From contig NZ_LT827014.1 of NCBI RefSeq assembly GCF_900169075.1, forward strand, positions 496,001 through 560,000: 64,000 bases of DNA, written 5' to 3'. Shown here one piece after another: positions 25,470-34,063 of this stretch (position 1 is the first letter of the stretch; the number at the start of each line of letters is the position of its first letter). Made by a program: the position numbers and the translations under genes. Origin of the DNA: Chryseobacterium phocaeense. Lineage in GTDB: Bacteria > Bacteroidota > Bacteroidia > Flavobacteriales > Weeksellaceae. The notes beneath the pieces are model-generated. The model ran no database searches. It was not told where the DNA came from and saw only the letters and a list, made by a program, of their open reading frames with translations.

Positions 25470-25660
25470 TAGCAAAACGGCCTTAGCCAATTCTCTCCCA
25501 GATCAGGCAGATCAGTTGAAATTGAGCTTAAAGCAAAAAAAATCTGCATCATCCGCTCAATCTGCGCGAGAAAAACAATCAATAGGGGCGGGATTTAGCC
25601 CGCTTTCCTGTATTAAAATCTCATCCGGCTTTAGCCAAAACCTATTAATATATTTCAAAA
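25470..25660. repeat. Dispersed repeat, family B (reverse copy) plus GGCGGG hairpin
   Basis: Read on the minus strand this contains CTCGCGCAGATTGAGCGGAT, the opening of repeat family B seen also near 26600, 26950 and 31510. Next to it GCGGGATTTAGCCCGC forms a hairpin and TTTAGCCAAAA occurs, both features of a common Chryseobacterium intergenic repeat. The open frame upstream of the sulfurtransferase start runs through this repeat by chance. Confidence 0.6.
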
Positions 25661-25668
25661 AAAACCAT

Positions 25669-26508
25669 ATGTCACCAATCATATCAGCAGCAGAACTAAA
25701 AGATAAAATTCAAAATTCCGACCTCATCATTCTTGATGCCAGAGCAGGCAAGGATATGCATCAGAATTATCTTGATCACCACATCAAAGGCGCCCGCTAT
25801 ATAGATCTGGATAAAGACCTGGCCGATATTGGGGATAATGCTGCTTTTGGAGGAAGACATCCGCTTCCTGAAGTTGATAAGTTTGCAGAAACGCTTGCTG
25901 ATTTTGGTATTTCCGAAAACGCTCATATTGTTGTTTATGATGATAAAAACGGAACCAATGCAGCGGCGAGGGCTTGGTGGATGCTGAAATCATTTGGTCT
26001 GCAGAATGTACAGGTTCTGGAGGGAGGAATGCAGGCTGCTGAGAAAGAAGGAATAGAATTTTCCGCCGGCGAAGAGCTGTTTGAAAAGGCAGATTTAATT
26101 AAAAAAGAAGCCTGGCTTCTGCCGGTTAAAAGTCTGGAAGAGGTTGAAAATGAATTAACAAGCCGTTCATCAACAGTTGTGGACGTAAGAGACGCTTATC
26201 GGTACAATGGAGAATCGGAGCCTATTGATCTGGTGGCAGGACATATTCCCGGAGCCATCAATATTCCTTTTTCAGAAAACCTGGATGAAAACGGAAATTT
26301 CCTTAAACCTGAAGTTTTAAAAGAAAAATACACTGAAATTCTAAAGGATCAACCTCAGGACCTGATCATTCACTGCGGATCCGGGGTTACCGCCTGCCAT
26401 ACCATTTTAGCATTACATTATGCCGGTTTCCCGATACCTGATTTGTACGTAGGTTCATGGAGTGAATGGAGCAGGAGAGAGGGGAAAGAGATAGCGAAAG
26501 AGAGCTAA
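25669..26508 (+). CDS. Thiosulfate/3-mercaptopyruvate sulfurtransferase (two rhodanese domains)
   Basis: A 279-aa tandem rhodanese. The N-terminal domain (ILDARAGKDM, HIKGARYIDLD, AAARAWWMLKSFG) is the inactive copy; the C-terminal domain has VVDVRDAYRYNGE, GHIPGAINIPF and the active loop HCGSGVTACHT with Cys236, closest to mercaptopyruvate-type enzymes. It transfers sulfane sulfur to cyanide or thiols. The start is set at ATG 25669 because the frame upstream codes through a dispersed intergenic repeat and has a non-conserved composition. Confidence 0.93.
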   Translation: MSPIISAAELKDKIQNSDLIILDARAGKDMHQNYLDHHIKGARYIDLDKDLADIGDNAAFGGRHPLPEVDKFAETLADFGISENAHIVVYDDKNGTNAAARAWWMLKSFGLQNVQVLEGGMQAAEKEGIEFSAGEELFEKADLIKKEAWLLPVKSLEEVENELTSRSSTVVDVRDAYRYNGESEPIDLVAGHIPGAINIPFSENLDENGNFLKPEVLKEKYTEILKDQPQDLIIHCGSGVTACHTILALHYAGFPIPDLYVGSWSEWSRREGKEIAKES

Positions 26509-26597
26509 AGCTGGAAGTCGGAAGAGGGAGGCTGGAAGTTACTGTTAGCCTTATAATTTTTGATGTACCTTATTTCATTTAAATTTTATAATAACTT

Positions 26598-26800
26598 TTT
26601 GCTCACGCAGATTAAACAGATCAAGCAGATTTAGGATAATGCATAAAAATCTTTGATTTTTTTTAAATCTTATGTGAACTTCTACGCATTCTAATATTAA
26701 CCTTCAAATTACTAAAGTTTTTAAACACTTTTCTCACTTTTGTGGTTAATAATTTTATCTCCCACAGAATACTCCGATTTTTACGGATGATTGCGTATAA
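26598..26800. repeat. Dispersed ~200-bp repeat, family B
   Basis: Starts with CACGCAGATTAAACAGATCA, then AATCTTTGATTTTTT, AACTTCTACGCA, CTTTTGTGGTTAAT and a CGGAT..ATGATT end. The same order of landmarks appears at 31512-31690, with reverse-oriented starts at 25490 and 26945. No ORF. Position is between the sulfurtransferase and a convergent operon. The preceding 26510-26545 also has the purine-rich GCTGGAAG motif twice, another common flavobacterial intergenic motif. Confidence 0.6.
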
Positions 26801-26807
26801 TTTTGAA

Positions 26808-26998
26808 ACATTAAGATCAGTGAAGGAGACAAGAATCATTAAGGAAAATTTGAATATTTTTTAGCCATGCTGCTTAAAGCGAAGCTCAAACTTAATATTT
26901 TTACAACTTAAATTAATCTTAACAGTTCATTTTTATATCTCTCAATAAAGCGGATTAATGTAAATCTGCTCTATCTGTTTGATCTGCGTGAAAATTAA
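26808..26998. repeat. Dispersed repeat, family A copy 2, followed by reversed family B end
   Basis: Opens with TTTTGAAACATTAAGAT and ends with AATCTTAACAG near 26930, as family A. It is then followed by an inverted start of family B (ATCTGTTTGATCTGCGTG). Internal landmarks shared with the copy at 31370 include ATTAAGGAAAA and AGCTCAAACTTAA. Confidence 0.6.
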
Positions 26999-27020
26999 AA
27001 TATATTTTGTGTAATATACA

Positions 27021-27045
27021 AAAACCCGGAAATATTCCGGGTTTT
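27021..27045. terminator. Bidirectional terminator
   Basis: AAAACCCGGAA (27021-27031), loop ATA, TTCCGGGTTTT (27035-27045). The A/T ends allow termination on both strands. It lies between the convergent sulfurtransferase (+) and the 29044-27144 operon (-). Confidence 0.85.
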
Positions 27046-27143
27046 ATATTATTCCTGATGGCGAAAGAGGTTTTACTTTGAAAGATTGAACGTTCAATCT
27101 TCAAAAAACTTCAGGCTTCCTGCTTCCATCTTCCTTTCAAAAT

Positions 27144-27470
27144 CTAAAGCATTCCCAGTTCAAACTTCGCTTCCTCACTCATCATATCCTTGTTCCAGCT
27201 AGGTTCGAAAGTAAGTTCCAAATCAACGCTTTTCACTCCTTCTACGTCCATTACCTTGTCTTTTACTTCCTGTGGCAGGGTTTCGGCAACCGGGCAGTTC
27301 GGGGTAGTAAGGGTCATTATAATTTTTACATCGCCGTCTTCGGAGATCTGAACATCATAGATAAGGCCCAGCTCGTAAATATCCACCGGGATTTCCGGGT
27401 CATACACGGATTTTAAAACCTTAATGATTTCCTCACCAATGTCAGCAATTTGATCGTCTGTAAATTTCAT
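27144..27470 (-). CDS. DUF59/MIP18 family Fe-S assembly protein (SufT-like)
   Basis: A 108-aa protein of the PaaD/SufT family that helps mature iron-sulfur proteins. The signature is VYDPEIPVDIYELGLIYDV followed by MTLTTPNCPVAETLP with the single conserved Cys, and LTFEPSWNKDMMSEEAK. It is the last gene of a four-gene minus operon, 3 bp after the exonuclease gene. In many flavobacteria this protein sits next to SUF genes; here it does not. Confidence 0.9.
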   Translation of the reverse strand: MKFTDDQIADIGEEIIKVLKSVYDPEIPVDIYELGLIYDVQISEDGDVKIIMTLTTPNCPVAETLPQEVKDKVMDVEGVKSVDLELTFEPSWNKDMMSEEAKFELGML

Positions 27471-27473
27471 TTT

Positions 27474-28175
27474 TTAATCTAGATTGATATTCCTTTTCAA
27501 CAAATCTTCCTGACGCATCCGCCGGAAAACATTTGCCAAAGTTAAGACATCTTTTTCACAATAGTCTACTATTCGCTGCAAGTCTTTTTCTATGTAGTAG
27601 ATTGATGAAACCATTGAGCCGTCTATATCATCCTTCGGAGTAGGGATTCCGAAGACATGAGCCAGTAATTCAAGCGAAACAAAGCTTTTATAGTCACCAA
27701 ATTTCCAGAGTTCCATAGTATCGATATGCGGAATTTCCCACGGCTTTTTTCCAAACATCTGGAACGGAACCGGCGGCTGCATTCCGTTGATCAGATAGCG
27801 TCTGGCAATCCATGGAAAATCAAATTCCTTTCCGTTGTGGGCACAGAGAATCACATTATTCAGCCTCGGACTGTTGAAGATTTCGCCGAATTCCTGAAGC
27901 AGCTTTTTCTCATCATGACCTGAAAAACTTTTAATTTTCAGGGTTTCATTTTTCTCCACCATTCCGATGGTAATGCAGATGATCTTTCCGAATTCAGCCA
28001 TAATGCCTGCCCGGTCATAAAACTCCTCCGCACTTACGTCTTCTTTTCTCTGAAACCTTGTTTTCTTATCCCAGAGTTTCTGTTCTGTTTCAGGAAGTTC
28101 GTCCCATGAACCCGATCCCGGAACGGTCTCAATATCAAGGAATAAAACCTTTTCTAATGGAATGTGCTGTATCAT
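27474..28175 (-). CDS. Predicted 3'-5' exonuclease of the PolB-exonuclease-like family
   Basis: A 233-aa DEDD-type nuclease domain without polymerase. Acidic residues appear in FLDIETVPG (Exo I), CAHNGKEFDFPWIARRYLI (Exo II) and DYCEKDVLTLANVF (Exo III), with IDTMELWKFG between. It would trim DNA or RNA 3' ends; its substrate is unknown. It starts 15 bp after the CsaA gene. Confidence 0.88.
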   Translation of the reverse strand: MIQHIPLEKVLFLDIETVPGSGSWDELPETEQKLWDKKTRFQRKEDVSAEEFYDRAGIMAEFGKIICITIGMVEKNETLKIKSFSGHDEKKLLQEFGEIFNSPRLNNVILCAHNGKEFDFPWIARRYLINGMQPPVPFQMFGKKPWEIPHIDTMELWKFGDYKSFVSLELLAHVFGIPTPKDDIDGSMVSSIYYIEKDLQRIVDYCEKDVLTLANVFRRMRQEDLLKRNINLD

Positions 28176-28190
28176 ATGTGTTTTTGTTTT

Positions 28191-28538
28191 TTATCCTATT
28201 GGCATTCCGTTTTTTACAGGGAGTGAGGGAGTTAAAAGGGTCACATCTTTTTTATCCTCTCCGTATACGCCCATGACAAGACATTCGCTGAAGAAATTAG
28301 CGATCTGTTTTTTCGGAAAATTCACAACAGCCATCACTTGTTTCCCTATCAGTTCCTCTTTATCATAAAGGGAAGTAATTTGCGCGGAGGATTTTTTAAT
28401 GCCCAGATCCCCGAAATCAATTTCCAGCTGATAAGAAGGGTTTCTTGCTTTTTCAAAATCGTTAACTGAAATAATGGTTCCGCATCTAAGGTCTATTTTT
28501 TCAAAATCTGCCCAGGATATTTCCGGTTTTATGATCAT
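28191..28538 (-). CDS. csaA: tRNA-binding domain protein, CsaA-like
   Basis: A 115-aa stand-alone OB-fold tRNA-binding/EMAP-II-type domain: FEKIDLRCGTIISVNDFEKA, LEIDFGDLGIKKSSAQIT and QVMAVVNFPKKQIANFFSEC match CsaA throughout. CsaA is described as a secretion-related chaperone and tRNA-binding dimer. The start codon overlaps the stop of the metallopeptidase gene by 4 bp. Confidence 0.92.
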   Translation of the reverse strand: MIIKPEISWADFEKIDLRCGTIISVNDFEKARNPSYQLEIDFGDLGIKKSSAQITSLYDKEELIGKQVMAVVNFPKKQIANFFSECLVMGVYGEDKKDVTLLTPSLPVKNGMPIG

Positions 28539-29044
28539 GGTAATGAGTTGATTAAGTGTTCTACTTCTGCTTTTTGTGCTGCATATTTCTCCTGCAGCTC
28601 AGATCCTTCGCCCATTCTTTTATAATATTCCAAAGCTTTGTTTCCGAAGAATTTTTTGTGGAAATCCGAAACTTCCGGAACCTGTGGAAATACCTTGTGG
28701 AAAAGCATTTCAGAATACGCCTGGAACTCCCTTTCGTTTTTGTCTTCCACCACCTGGCCTGGAGCTTTCTGCCGTACATGAAGCATCTCATGGGCCACCA
28801 TATTCAGGACGAGATTGAGATCAAAATCAAATAAATTTCTTGGGATCATCACCTTTTGCGGGCCACCCAGTTCTCCTTCAGCTGTCAGAAGCATGGAAGT
28901 GGGCGAGAGCTCTTCCCGGAATCCGAATCCGGCAAAGTTTTCATGCTCCAGCTCAAAAGAATGGATTAAAAATTTTGCGGCATCCAGGATCTGGTCATGT
29001 TCTTTGTAGGCCTCAAGGTGAAGGGTGATCTGTTCAAAATTCAT
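28535..29044 (-). CDS. Putative zinc metallopeptidase (HExxH)
   Basis: A 169-aa cytoplasmic protein with NMVAHEMLHVRQKAPG, an HEMLH zinc motif with the glutamate in place, and ERE downstream (EDKNEREFQAYSEML), which could supply the third ligand. No signal peptide. It is the first gene of the operon ending with DUF59 and has a TACATTTG box upstream. No named family was recognised; a SprT- or small-gluzincin-like fold is possible. Confidence 0.75.
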   Translation of the reverse strand: MNFEQITLHLEAYKEHDQILDAAKFLIHSFELEHENFAGFGFREELSPTSMLLTAEGELGGPQKVMIPRNLFDFDLNLVLNMVAHEMLHVRQKAPGQVVEDKNEREFQAYSEMLFHKVFPQVPEVSDFHKKFFGNKALEYYKRMGEGSELQEKYAAQKAEVEHLINSLP

Positions 29045-29061
29045 TCAGAATAGGTTTTAAA

Positions 29062-29069
29062 CAAATGTA
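29062..29069 (-). promoter_or_regulatory. Predicted -7 box (TACATTTG) of the 29044-27144 operon
   Basis: Minus-strand TACATTTG matches TAnnTTTG, 18 bp before the ATG at 29044. The -33 element is not clear. Confidence 0.45.
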
Positions 29070-29186
29070 TTAAAATATTTATTTAAATTAAAGAAAGCCT
29101 GAGAACAACACAGTATCGCTTTATTAAACTTCAGATTAGTCACTAAAGAATTGATTAGAGCTGGCAAAAGAGTAAGCATAAAAAAA

Positions 29187-29214
29187 GAAGAGCCTGACTT
29201 GGGAAAGGCTCTTC
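29187..29214 (-). terminator. Terminator after the caspase/protease pair
   Basis: GAAGAGCC (29187-29194) and GGCTCTTC (29207-29214) pair around a 12-nt loop, followed on the minus strand by a T run at 29180-29186. It is 21 bp beyond the protease stop. Confidence 0.85.
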
Positions 29215-29234
29215 AGTAAAGAAAAATAAATTGG

Positions 29235-30245
29235 TTAAGGATGTTCATTTCGGGCTCTGATAACGAGATTCACCAGATCTGAGCCGCCGCTCGCAAAATT
29301 TTCGCTTGGGTTATGGGCACTTTGGGTGGCTACAGCATAAGGAGCTCCATCCCAGTACGCCCAGAATGGTCCGCCGCTTTGTCCCGGCCAGATATCCGCT
29401 TTATGGCTCATGCTTTCATTGTCATCAGCGCTCCAGAAATCACCGTCTAAAGCAATATCTGTCTGATAGGTTGGTCTTTGGCCTCCCGTTAAATCTCCCG
29501 GATATCCGGCATGAGTCCAGTAAGCTTTACCGTCCCAGGAATCGGTGTAGGATTTTGCACCCATCCAGCCGATATTGTCTCCGATACGGCGGTCCAGAAC
29601 AATCACTACATAATCATACTGAATTTCTGTAGAGTCAATAGTTGGCCCTGCTACTTTATATTTGTAATAGGTTAGAGTTCCCCATGCACTTCCGTAAGGA
29701 GCACTTCCGTTATAATACATTGGGGTAAATTTCAGCCAGCCAGTGGAGTTATTGGGCTTCCAGTCTACAATATGGGCGCAGGTAAGGAGATGTCTCGGAC
29801 CGATCATCACTCCGCTTCCTGAGCCTAATGCGCTTTCCACTTTTCCCACGCATCGCCACGGATAAGCGGTGGAGTTGTATACTTTCCGCTGGTCAGGACC
29901 GAAGATGGTTTTCATCCCTTCCATACTCAGGAAAGATTCTCTTTCAATAAATTTAGGCTTGCGGTCTTTTTTAGCTTCCAGTTTCGGCTGGTATTCAAAA
30001 TCTGCATGAGTTGGGTAGAAATGGTCGGTTTGAATAGCTTTTGCCTCCGCTGCCTTTTCATTGGCCGGCATTCCGATGGATTTCATTCCTTTAGGATAAG
30101 ACCTTCCATCGATAACTTCCATTTCAGGTCCCTGATTGGCTAGTTTTTCGGCGTTGGCCAGTTTTTCAGTTGATTTTGCTTTAACGGGCTTAAGTCTTGA
30201 TACTTCTTCTGCCGTCATTGGTTGGTTAGTGTCAGTTTTAGACAT
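29235..30245 (-). CDS. V8/trypsin-like serine protease, caspase partner
   Basis: A 336-aa protein. The first 110 residues are polar and Lys/Glu-rich (VSRLKPVKAKSTEKLANAEK), without signal peptide, and look like a pro- or regulatory region. The protease domain follows with GSGSGVMIGPRHLLTCAHIV (His158), QYDYVVIVL (Asp211) and WPGQSGGPFW (Ser290), as in glutamyl endopeptidase-type enzymes. It is the second gene after a caspase, 67 bp away on the same strand and closed by a terminator. A cytoplasmic protease with a long N-terminal region beside a caspase suggests proteolytic activation of one by the other; this is inference. Confidence 0.88.
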   Translation of the reverse strand: MSKTDTNQPMTAEEVSRLKPVKAKSTEKLANAEKLANQGPEMEVIDGRSYPKGMKSIGMPANEKAAEAKAIQTDHFYPTHADFEYQPKLEAKKDRKPKFIERESFLSMEGMKTIFGPDQRKVYNSTAYPWRCVGKVESALGSGSGVMIGPRHLLTCAHIVDWKPNNSTGWLKFTPMYYNGSAPYGSAWGTLTYYKYKVAGPTIDSTEIQYDYVVIVLDRRIGDNIGWMGAKSYTDSWDGKAYWTHAGYPGDLTGGQRPTYQTDIALDGDFWSADDNESMSHKADIWPGQSGGPFWAYWDGAPYAVATQSAHNPSENFASGGSDLVNLVIRARNEHP

Positions 30246-30312
30246 GGTTATTTTGTTTTTGGTTTGTTTTTCCTACTCTTTGGATGGCTTTTCGGATTCC
30301 GCCAGTGGTTTT

Positions 30313-31158
30313 TTATGAGAATATTTTCTGAGAAAATTCAGCGGTGATGCTTTCCGTTTGGTTAATCTGTGCGGCACCCATGGCTGCGAGTGCTATAGCG
30401 ATCTGTTTATCAAGGGTTTTTCTAACGATATTCCCGTTGGTAGCACGCAGTATTTTACAGAAATGGTAGGTGAAATACCCTCTAATCTGTCCGCCCATAT
30501 TTCCTTCCATGGATACCTGATTGTCTTTTGAGGCAGCCCATAACGTATGGTTCATTCCCGCAACCGGTACCAGTGCTTTGGTCATTCCCGCTGCTTTTTT
30601 AGTACTTTTAGACGATTGTACTTCGCTGGCGTACGTGATATAAAATTCATCTTCCAGCATAGGAGGAATAAAGCGTGGAGCTTCATAGGAAATCTCTAAA
30701 TCCAGTCCCAGATCCATTTTCCGCGTTCCTGTTCCTGAATGGCAGCAATCGAATATCACTTCCAGATTCACACCGGCTTTCAGCTTACTCAGTACAGCTT
30801 TAAAATCATCATCACGGATCACACCGGCGCTGGCATAATCGTGCGGGCAGATGGCCTCATCCAATCCGTCTATTTCCAGGTCAGCTCCGATATTGGCCAC
30901 CCGTGTTCCGTGTCCTGAATAATAGAAGACCAGCGAGTCTCCTTTTACACTGTTGTTGACTAATGATTTCAAATAATTTAAAATATTCGCTCTGGTGGCA
31001 TTCTGGTTCGTCAGGATTTTAATTTTTGCCGGACTGAATCCGCAGATGACCAGGGTATTGGCCATGTCACGGGCGTCATTAACGCAACCGTTCAAATCCG
31101 GTCCGCCTGATCCTATGGGTGCATAGTCGTTGATTCCTACTATTAGTGCTTTTTTCAT
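30313..31158 (-). CDS. Caspase-fold (C14, metacaspase-like) peptidase
   Basis: A 281-aa peptidase. KKALIVGINDYAPI opens the fold, His83 is in YYSGHGT, and catalytic Cys139 in FDCCHSGTG. The acidic pocket segment DGLDEAICPHDY fits Arg/Lys-specific metacaspases. There is no signal peptide or fused sensor domain. Together with the neighbouring trypsin-like protease it forms a compact two-protease unit. Such caspase-trypsin associations occur in predicted bacterial conflict and cell-death systems, but the pair could also have a housekeeping role. Confidence 0.92.
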   Translation of the reverse strand: MKKALIVGINDYAPIGSGGPDLNGCVNDARDMANTLVICGFSPAKIKILTNQNATRANILNYLKSLVNNSVKGDSLVFYYSGHGTRVANIGADLEIDGLDEAICPHDYASAGVIRDDDFKAVLSKLKAGVNLEVIFDCCHSGTGTRKMDLGLDLEISYEAPRFIPPMLEDEFYITYASEVQSSKSTKKAAGMTKALVPVAGMNHTLWAASKDNQVSMEGNMGGQIRGYFTYHFCKILRATNGNIVRKTLDKQIAIALAAMGAAQINQTESITAEFSQKIFS

Positions 31159-31360
31159 TTCTATTAGTTTTTAAAATGGTCCCTACTCTGTTTTGGCTTT
31201 TCGGGTTCTGCCTTTCATGGGTTATTTTTACAGAACAAAATTCTATTATTCAGGACAACAAAAACAGAGGAAAAAAACTAATTGTGACTTAGGAAAAACA
31301 CCTTTTCAGCTTTGATTGTTGGAATGGAAATATTCTTTAACCAAATGATAAACAGATAAT
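31159..31360. other. Intergenic region upstream of the caspase gene
   Basis: About 200 bp containing no supported gene. TTGGCTTTTCGG-like text at 31193 also occurs at 30282 between caspase and protease genes (CTTTGGATGGCTTTTCGG), so the two genes may share a short upstream element. No TAnnTTTG box was found. Confidence 0.3.
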
Positions 31361-31365
31361 TTCGT

Positions 31366-31690
31366 ATATATTTGAAACATTAAGATGTATGAAGGGGATA
31401 AAAATTATTAAGGAAAAATCTAAAGATTTTTAAGTTATACTCTTTAAAGTGTAGCTCAAACTTAAAATTCTTAAAAACTCAATGTCATCTTAATGGTTTT
31501 ATCTTTATCTCTCGCGGATCAAGCTGATTGAGCAGATTTTTAGCAGAATGAATGAAAATCTTAGATTTTTAAAAAAGCTTAAGTGCACTTCTCTGCAATA
31601 ATAATTTAAACTTTAAATTAAACTCAAGTGTCAAAAAACTTTTGTGGTTAATGTTTTCCCCCAAATTGAACGGATTTAGATGATTATACT
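31366..31690. repeat. Dispersed repeats, family A copy 3 followed by family B
   Basis: Family A spans about 31369-31500 (TTTGAAACATTAAGATG to CATCTTAATGGTTT), then family B runs from CTCGCGGATCAAGCTGATTG at 31511 to about 31690 (CTTTTGTGGTTAATG, CGGATTTAGATGATT). At 26598-26998 the same two units occur in the order B-A, so the units are separable. Confidence 0.6.
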
Positions 31691-31897
31691 GATGTTTTTA
31701 AATATTACTGGATTCATTCTTAAGTAAGGGAAAAACGTTGAATAAGCATCCTGAAAAACACCTGCTTAATTGAATCAATGAAATTGATTCCTTCTTTGCT
31801 TTCCTTATTCTAAGACACCATTACAATTGAACTTTGCGTAAAAGAAAAGCGGATGTATTCATAACCGAACCTTTATATTTACAATGAAAAAAGAAAA

Positions 31898-31926
31898 ATC
31901 CGGTATATTGTAAAAATCTACCGGAT
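31898..31926 (-). terminator. Terminator of the two-component operon
   Basis: ATCCGGTA (31898-31905) pairs with TACCGGAT (31919-31926), followed on the minus strand by TTTTCTTTTTTC. It lies 54 bp after the response-regulator stop. Confidence 0.85.
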
Positions 31927-31979
31927 GAATGAGTGAGTTATTATGGTTTTGGATGATATTGGCTAAAAAGAAGATCAGA

Positions 31980-32624
31980 TCAGCATAGATCATGTTTCAG
32001 AGCAAAAAGAACCAGCCCGACCCTGTTTTTCACTTCAAGTTTCAGGAAAACGGAATCCCTGTATCCATCGATTGTTTTAGGGCTGAGAAACATTTTATCC
32101 GCTATTTCTTTGTAGGTAAGCTCGCTGCATGCCCATTTGATAAACTCTTTTTCCCGGTCTTTTAATTCGGAAAGGAGGGAAGCGTTTTTTACGTCTTCTG
32201 TTTTTACTTTCAGGAGCTTTTGCGCTACAAAGTCTGTATAAAAGCTGCCTTTGTCAAATACCGTATCAATGGCCTGAAACAGGATAGAAGGCTGCATGTC
32301 TTTCAGGAGATAGCCTTTTGCACCGGCTTTCAGCATCTTGATCAGTACTTTTTCATCATCTTCCATAGTCAGAGCAATAACTTTGATGTCGGGGTGATGT
32401 TCGGTAAGCCATTCTGTGGTTTCTATCCCGTTTTTATAAGGCATGTTGATATCCATCAGGACTACAGCCGGTAATTCCCGGGCTTTTTCCAAGGCGGCAA
32501 TAAAATCTTCCCCGTTGGGATGATTCATAATGACACTGTACTCTGGATTTTCCATGATCATATTTTCCAGCGCTTTGGACATTAAGGTATGATCATCTAC
32601 AATCGCTATGGGAATGGTTTTCAT
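31980..32624 (-). CDS. NarL/LuxR-type response regulator
   Basis: A 214-aa regulator. The receiver domain (5-125) has the acidic pair in IVDDHT, phosphoacceptor Asp58 in VVLMDINMPY and Lys in GYLLKDMQP. The C-terminal helix-turn-helix has DREKEFIKWACSELTYKEIA and LSPKTIDGYRDSVFLKL. Its start overlaps the kinase stop by 4 bp, so they form a cognate pair. Targets are unknown. Confidence 0.95.
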   Translation of the reverse strand: MKTIPIAIVDDHTLMSKALENMIMENPEYSVIMNHPNGEDFIAALEKARELPAVVLMDINMPYKNGIETTEWLTEHHPDIKVIALTMEDDEKVLIKMLKAGAKGYLLKDMQPSILFQAIDTVFDKGSFYTDFVAQKLLKVKTEDVKNASLLSELKDREKEFIKWACSELTYKEIADKMFLSPKTIDGYRDSVFLKLEVKNRVGLVLFALKHDLC

Positions 32625-33391
32625 AGAGTGTGTTTATAATAGGTTATGGAAGTCTGTGTTCCTTTGTCAAGTTCAGATTGTATGGAGAATGCGGCATGAA
32701 TAAGTTTCGCCCTCAGCTCCATATTCTTCAATCCCGAACCGTCCTGCATCTTGCGGGTATTAAAACCTTTTCCGTTATCGGAAATTTTGATGTGCAGCTC
32801 ATTCTGATCATCTTCCAGCTGTATGGTTACATTTTTTGCTCTGGAATGCTTTAAAATGTTGTTAATGCTTTCCTGAATAATCCGGAAGAGAATCAAGCCA
32901 TGTTTGGGCGAAATGTCAATATCCTGTTTCTGGGTGATGAATTCTATTTTTAATAATTTCAGTTTCTGGATCCGCCGGACTTCCCGTTCTATGGATTCTG
33001 CCAGCCCGAAATGAATGATCTGCTCAGTTATCAGTGTTTTAGACAGGTTCCTGATATCCTGAATGCATTCCCCCAACAGCTCGCTGAGCTCATTAAGCTC
33101 TTCCTTTTCAGAATTTTCCAGTTTGGAAATCAGCTGGTTTTGCCGTAAACGGACCACAGACAGCTTCTGGCCCACATCATCATGGAGTTCCTGGCCAATA
33201 TAATTCAGGGTTTGTTCCTTGATTTCTACCTGAGATGTGGCCAGCTCTTTTTCAAATCTCATGTCTTTCTCTTTCTGCTCCAGAAGCAGCGTTGTTTTCT
33301 TTTTGATGAAAACCACGTAGATAAAGATCATTGTAAGAACAATAATGAGCAGTGTGATGGTAAAAGTAATAACCAGATTATTTTCTTCCAT
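32621..33391 (-). CDS. Sensor histidine kinase (HisKA_3 type)
   Basis: A 256-aa kinase with one N-terminal membrane helix (VITFTITLLIIVLTMIFIYV), a coiled linker, the H-box GQELHDDVGQKL (His70) and an ATPase domain (NNILKHSRAKNV, DNGKGFNTRKMQDGSGLKNM). It has no sensing domain of its own. The multi-spanning membrane protein just upstream (33407-34051) could sense the signal instead. Confidence 0.94.
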   Translation of the reverse strand: MEENNLVITFTITLLIIVLTMIFIYVVFIKKKTTLLLEQKEKDMRFEKELATSQVEIKEQTLNYIGQELHDDVGQKLSVVRLRQNQLISKLENSEKEELNELSELLGECIQDIRNLSKTLITEQIIHFGLAESIEREVRRIQKLKLLKIEFITQKQDIDISPKHGLILFRIIQESINNILKHSRAKNVTIQLEDDQNELHIKISDNGKGFNTRKMQDGSGLKNMELRAKLIHAAFSIQSELDKGTQTSITYYKHTL

Positions 33392-33406
33392 AGTTTAAAG
33401 TGGTAT

Positions 33407-34051
33407 TTATCCGCGATTATCCTGTTTATTCCAGACTAAGCCCAATATGAGAATTCCATTACTGATCAGGTTCAACATAAATAAAATAAAAAAATAAATA
33501 TTCTGGGAAACAGTTGTCCTGAAATAAAGGATCGGAATACTTCCGATAAAAAGAATCAGCAAAGCAACTGAAATCCAGAAAGGCAGATAATTGTTAAGAT
33601 CCAGGATCTTATCGGAATTAAAGGTTTGATATAAAAATAAAATAATGGAAAACAACAGCAACAGAATATCCACATACAGCATATTGAATGAAAAATGATG
33701 CAAAAGATCATCTTCCAGATAAAACATGATTCCAATATTGACTACAAAAAGAATCAGAATAACAGACTGCATTTTTTTGAGAAGCGGAAGATACATGAGC
33801 CGGAAAAAATAAAGCAGATACAGGAAAAAGCCAATCATTAGCAAGCCGATCACAAAAAAGAGGTCAGTAGATCTGCTGGTAGATTGAAAATAGAAATAGC
33901 AAAAAATATCAATCAGAGAAACGAAACTATATCCAATAATGAAAAATAGATTTTCTTTTCCTATTTTCCTGATTTTGACGGCCATTAAAATCATGATCAC
34001 AACAGATATGACCATGGTGATCTGCTTCCCGATTTCTATATTCCAGTTCAT
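33407..34051 (-). CDS. Multi-spanning membrane protein, candidate sensor partner
   Basis: A 214-aa protein with about seven hydrophobic helices and short loops (ITMVISVVIMILMAVKI, FFVIGLLMIGFFLYLLYFF, NILILGL-type end). No enzymatic motif. It lies 15 bp before the histidine kinase in the same operon, so a 7TM-like sensing role for the domain-poor kinase is likely but unproven. Confidence 0.75.
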   Translation of the reverse strand: MNWNIEIGKQITMVISVVIMILMAVKIRKIGKENLFFIIGYSFVSLIDIFCYFYFQSTSRSTDLFFVIGLLMIGFFLYLLYFFRLMYLPLLKKMQSVILILFVVNIGIMFYLEDDLLHHFSFNMLYVDILLLLFSIILFLYQTFNSDKILDLNNYLPFWISVALLILFIGSIPILYFRTTVSQNIYFFILFMLNLISNGILILGLVWNKQDNRG

Positions 34052-34063
34052 GTCTTTGTCTTT

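Noticed and set aside
25516..25668. 51-codon upstream extension of the sulfurtransferase
   Set aside because: It codes through a dispersed repeat and the family begins near the methionine at 25669.
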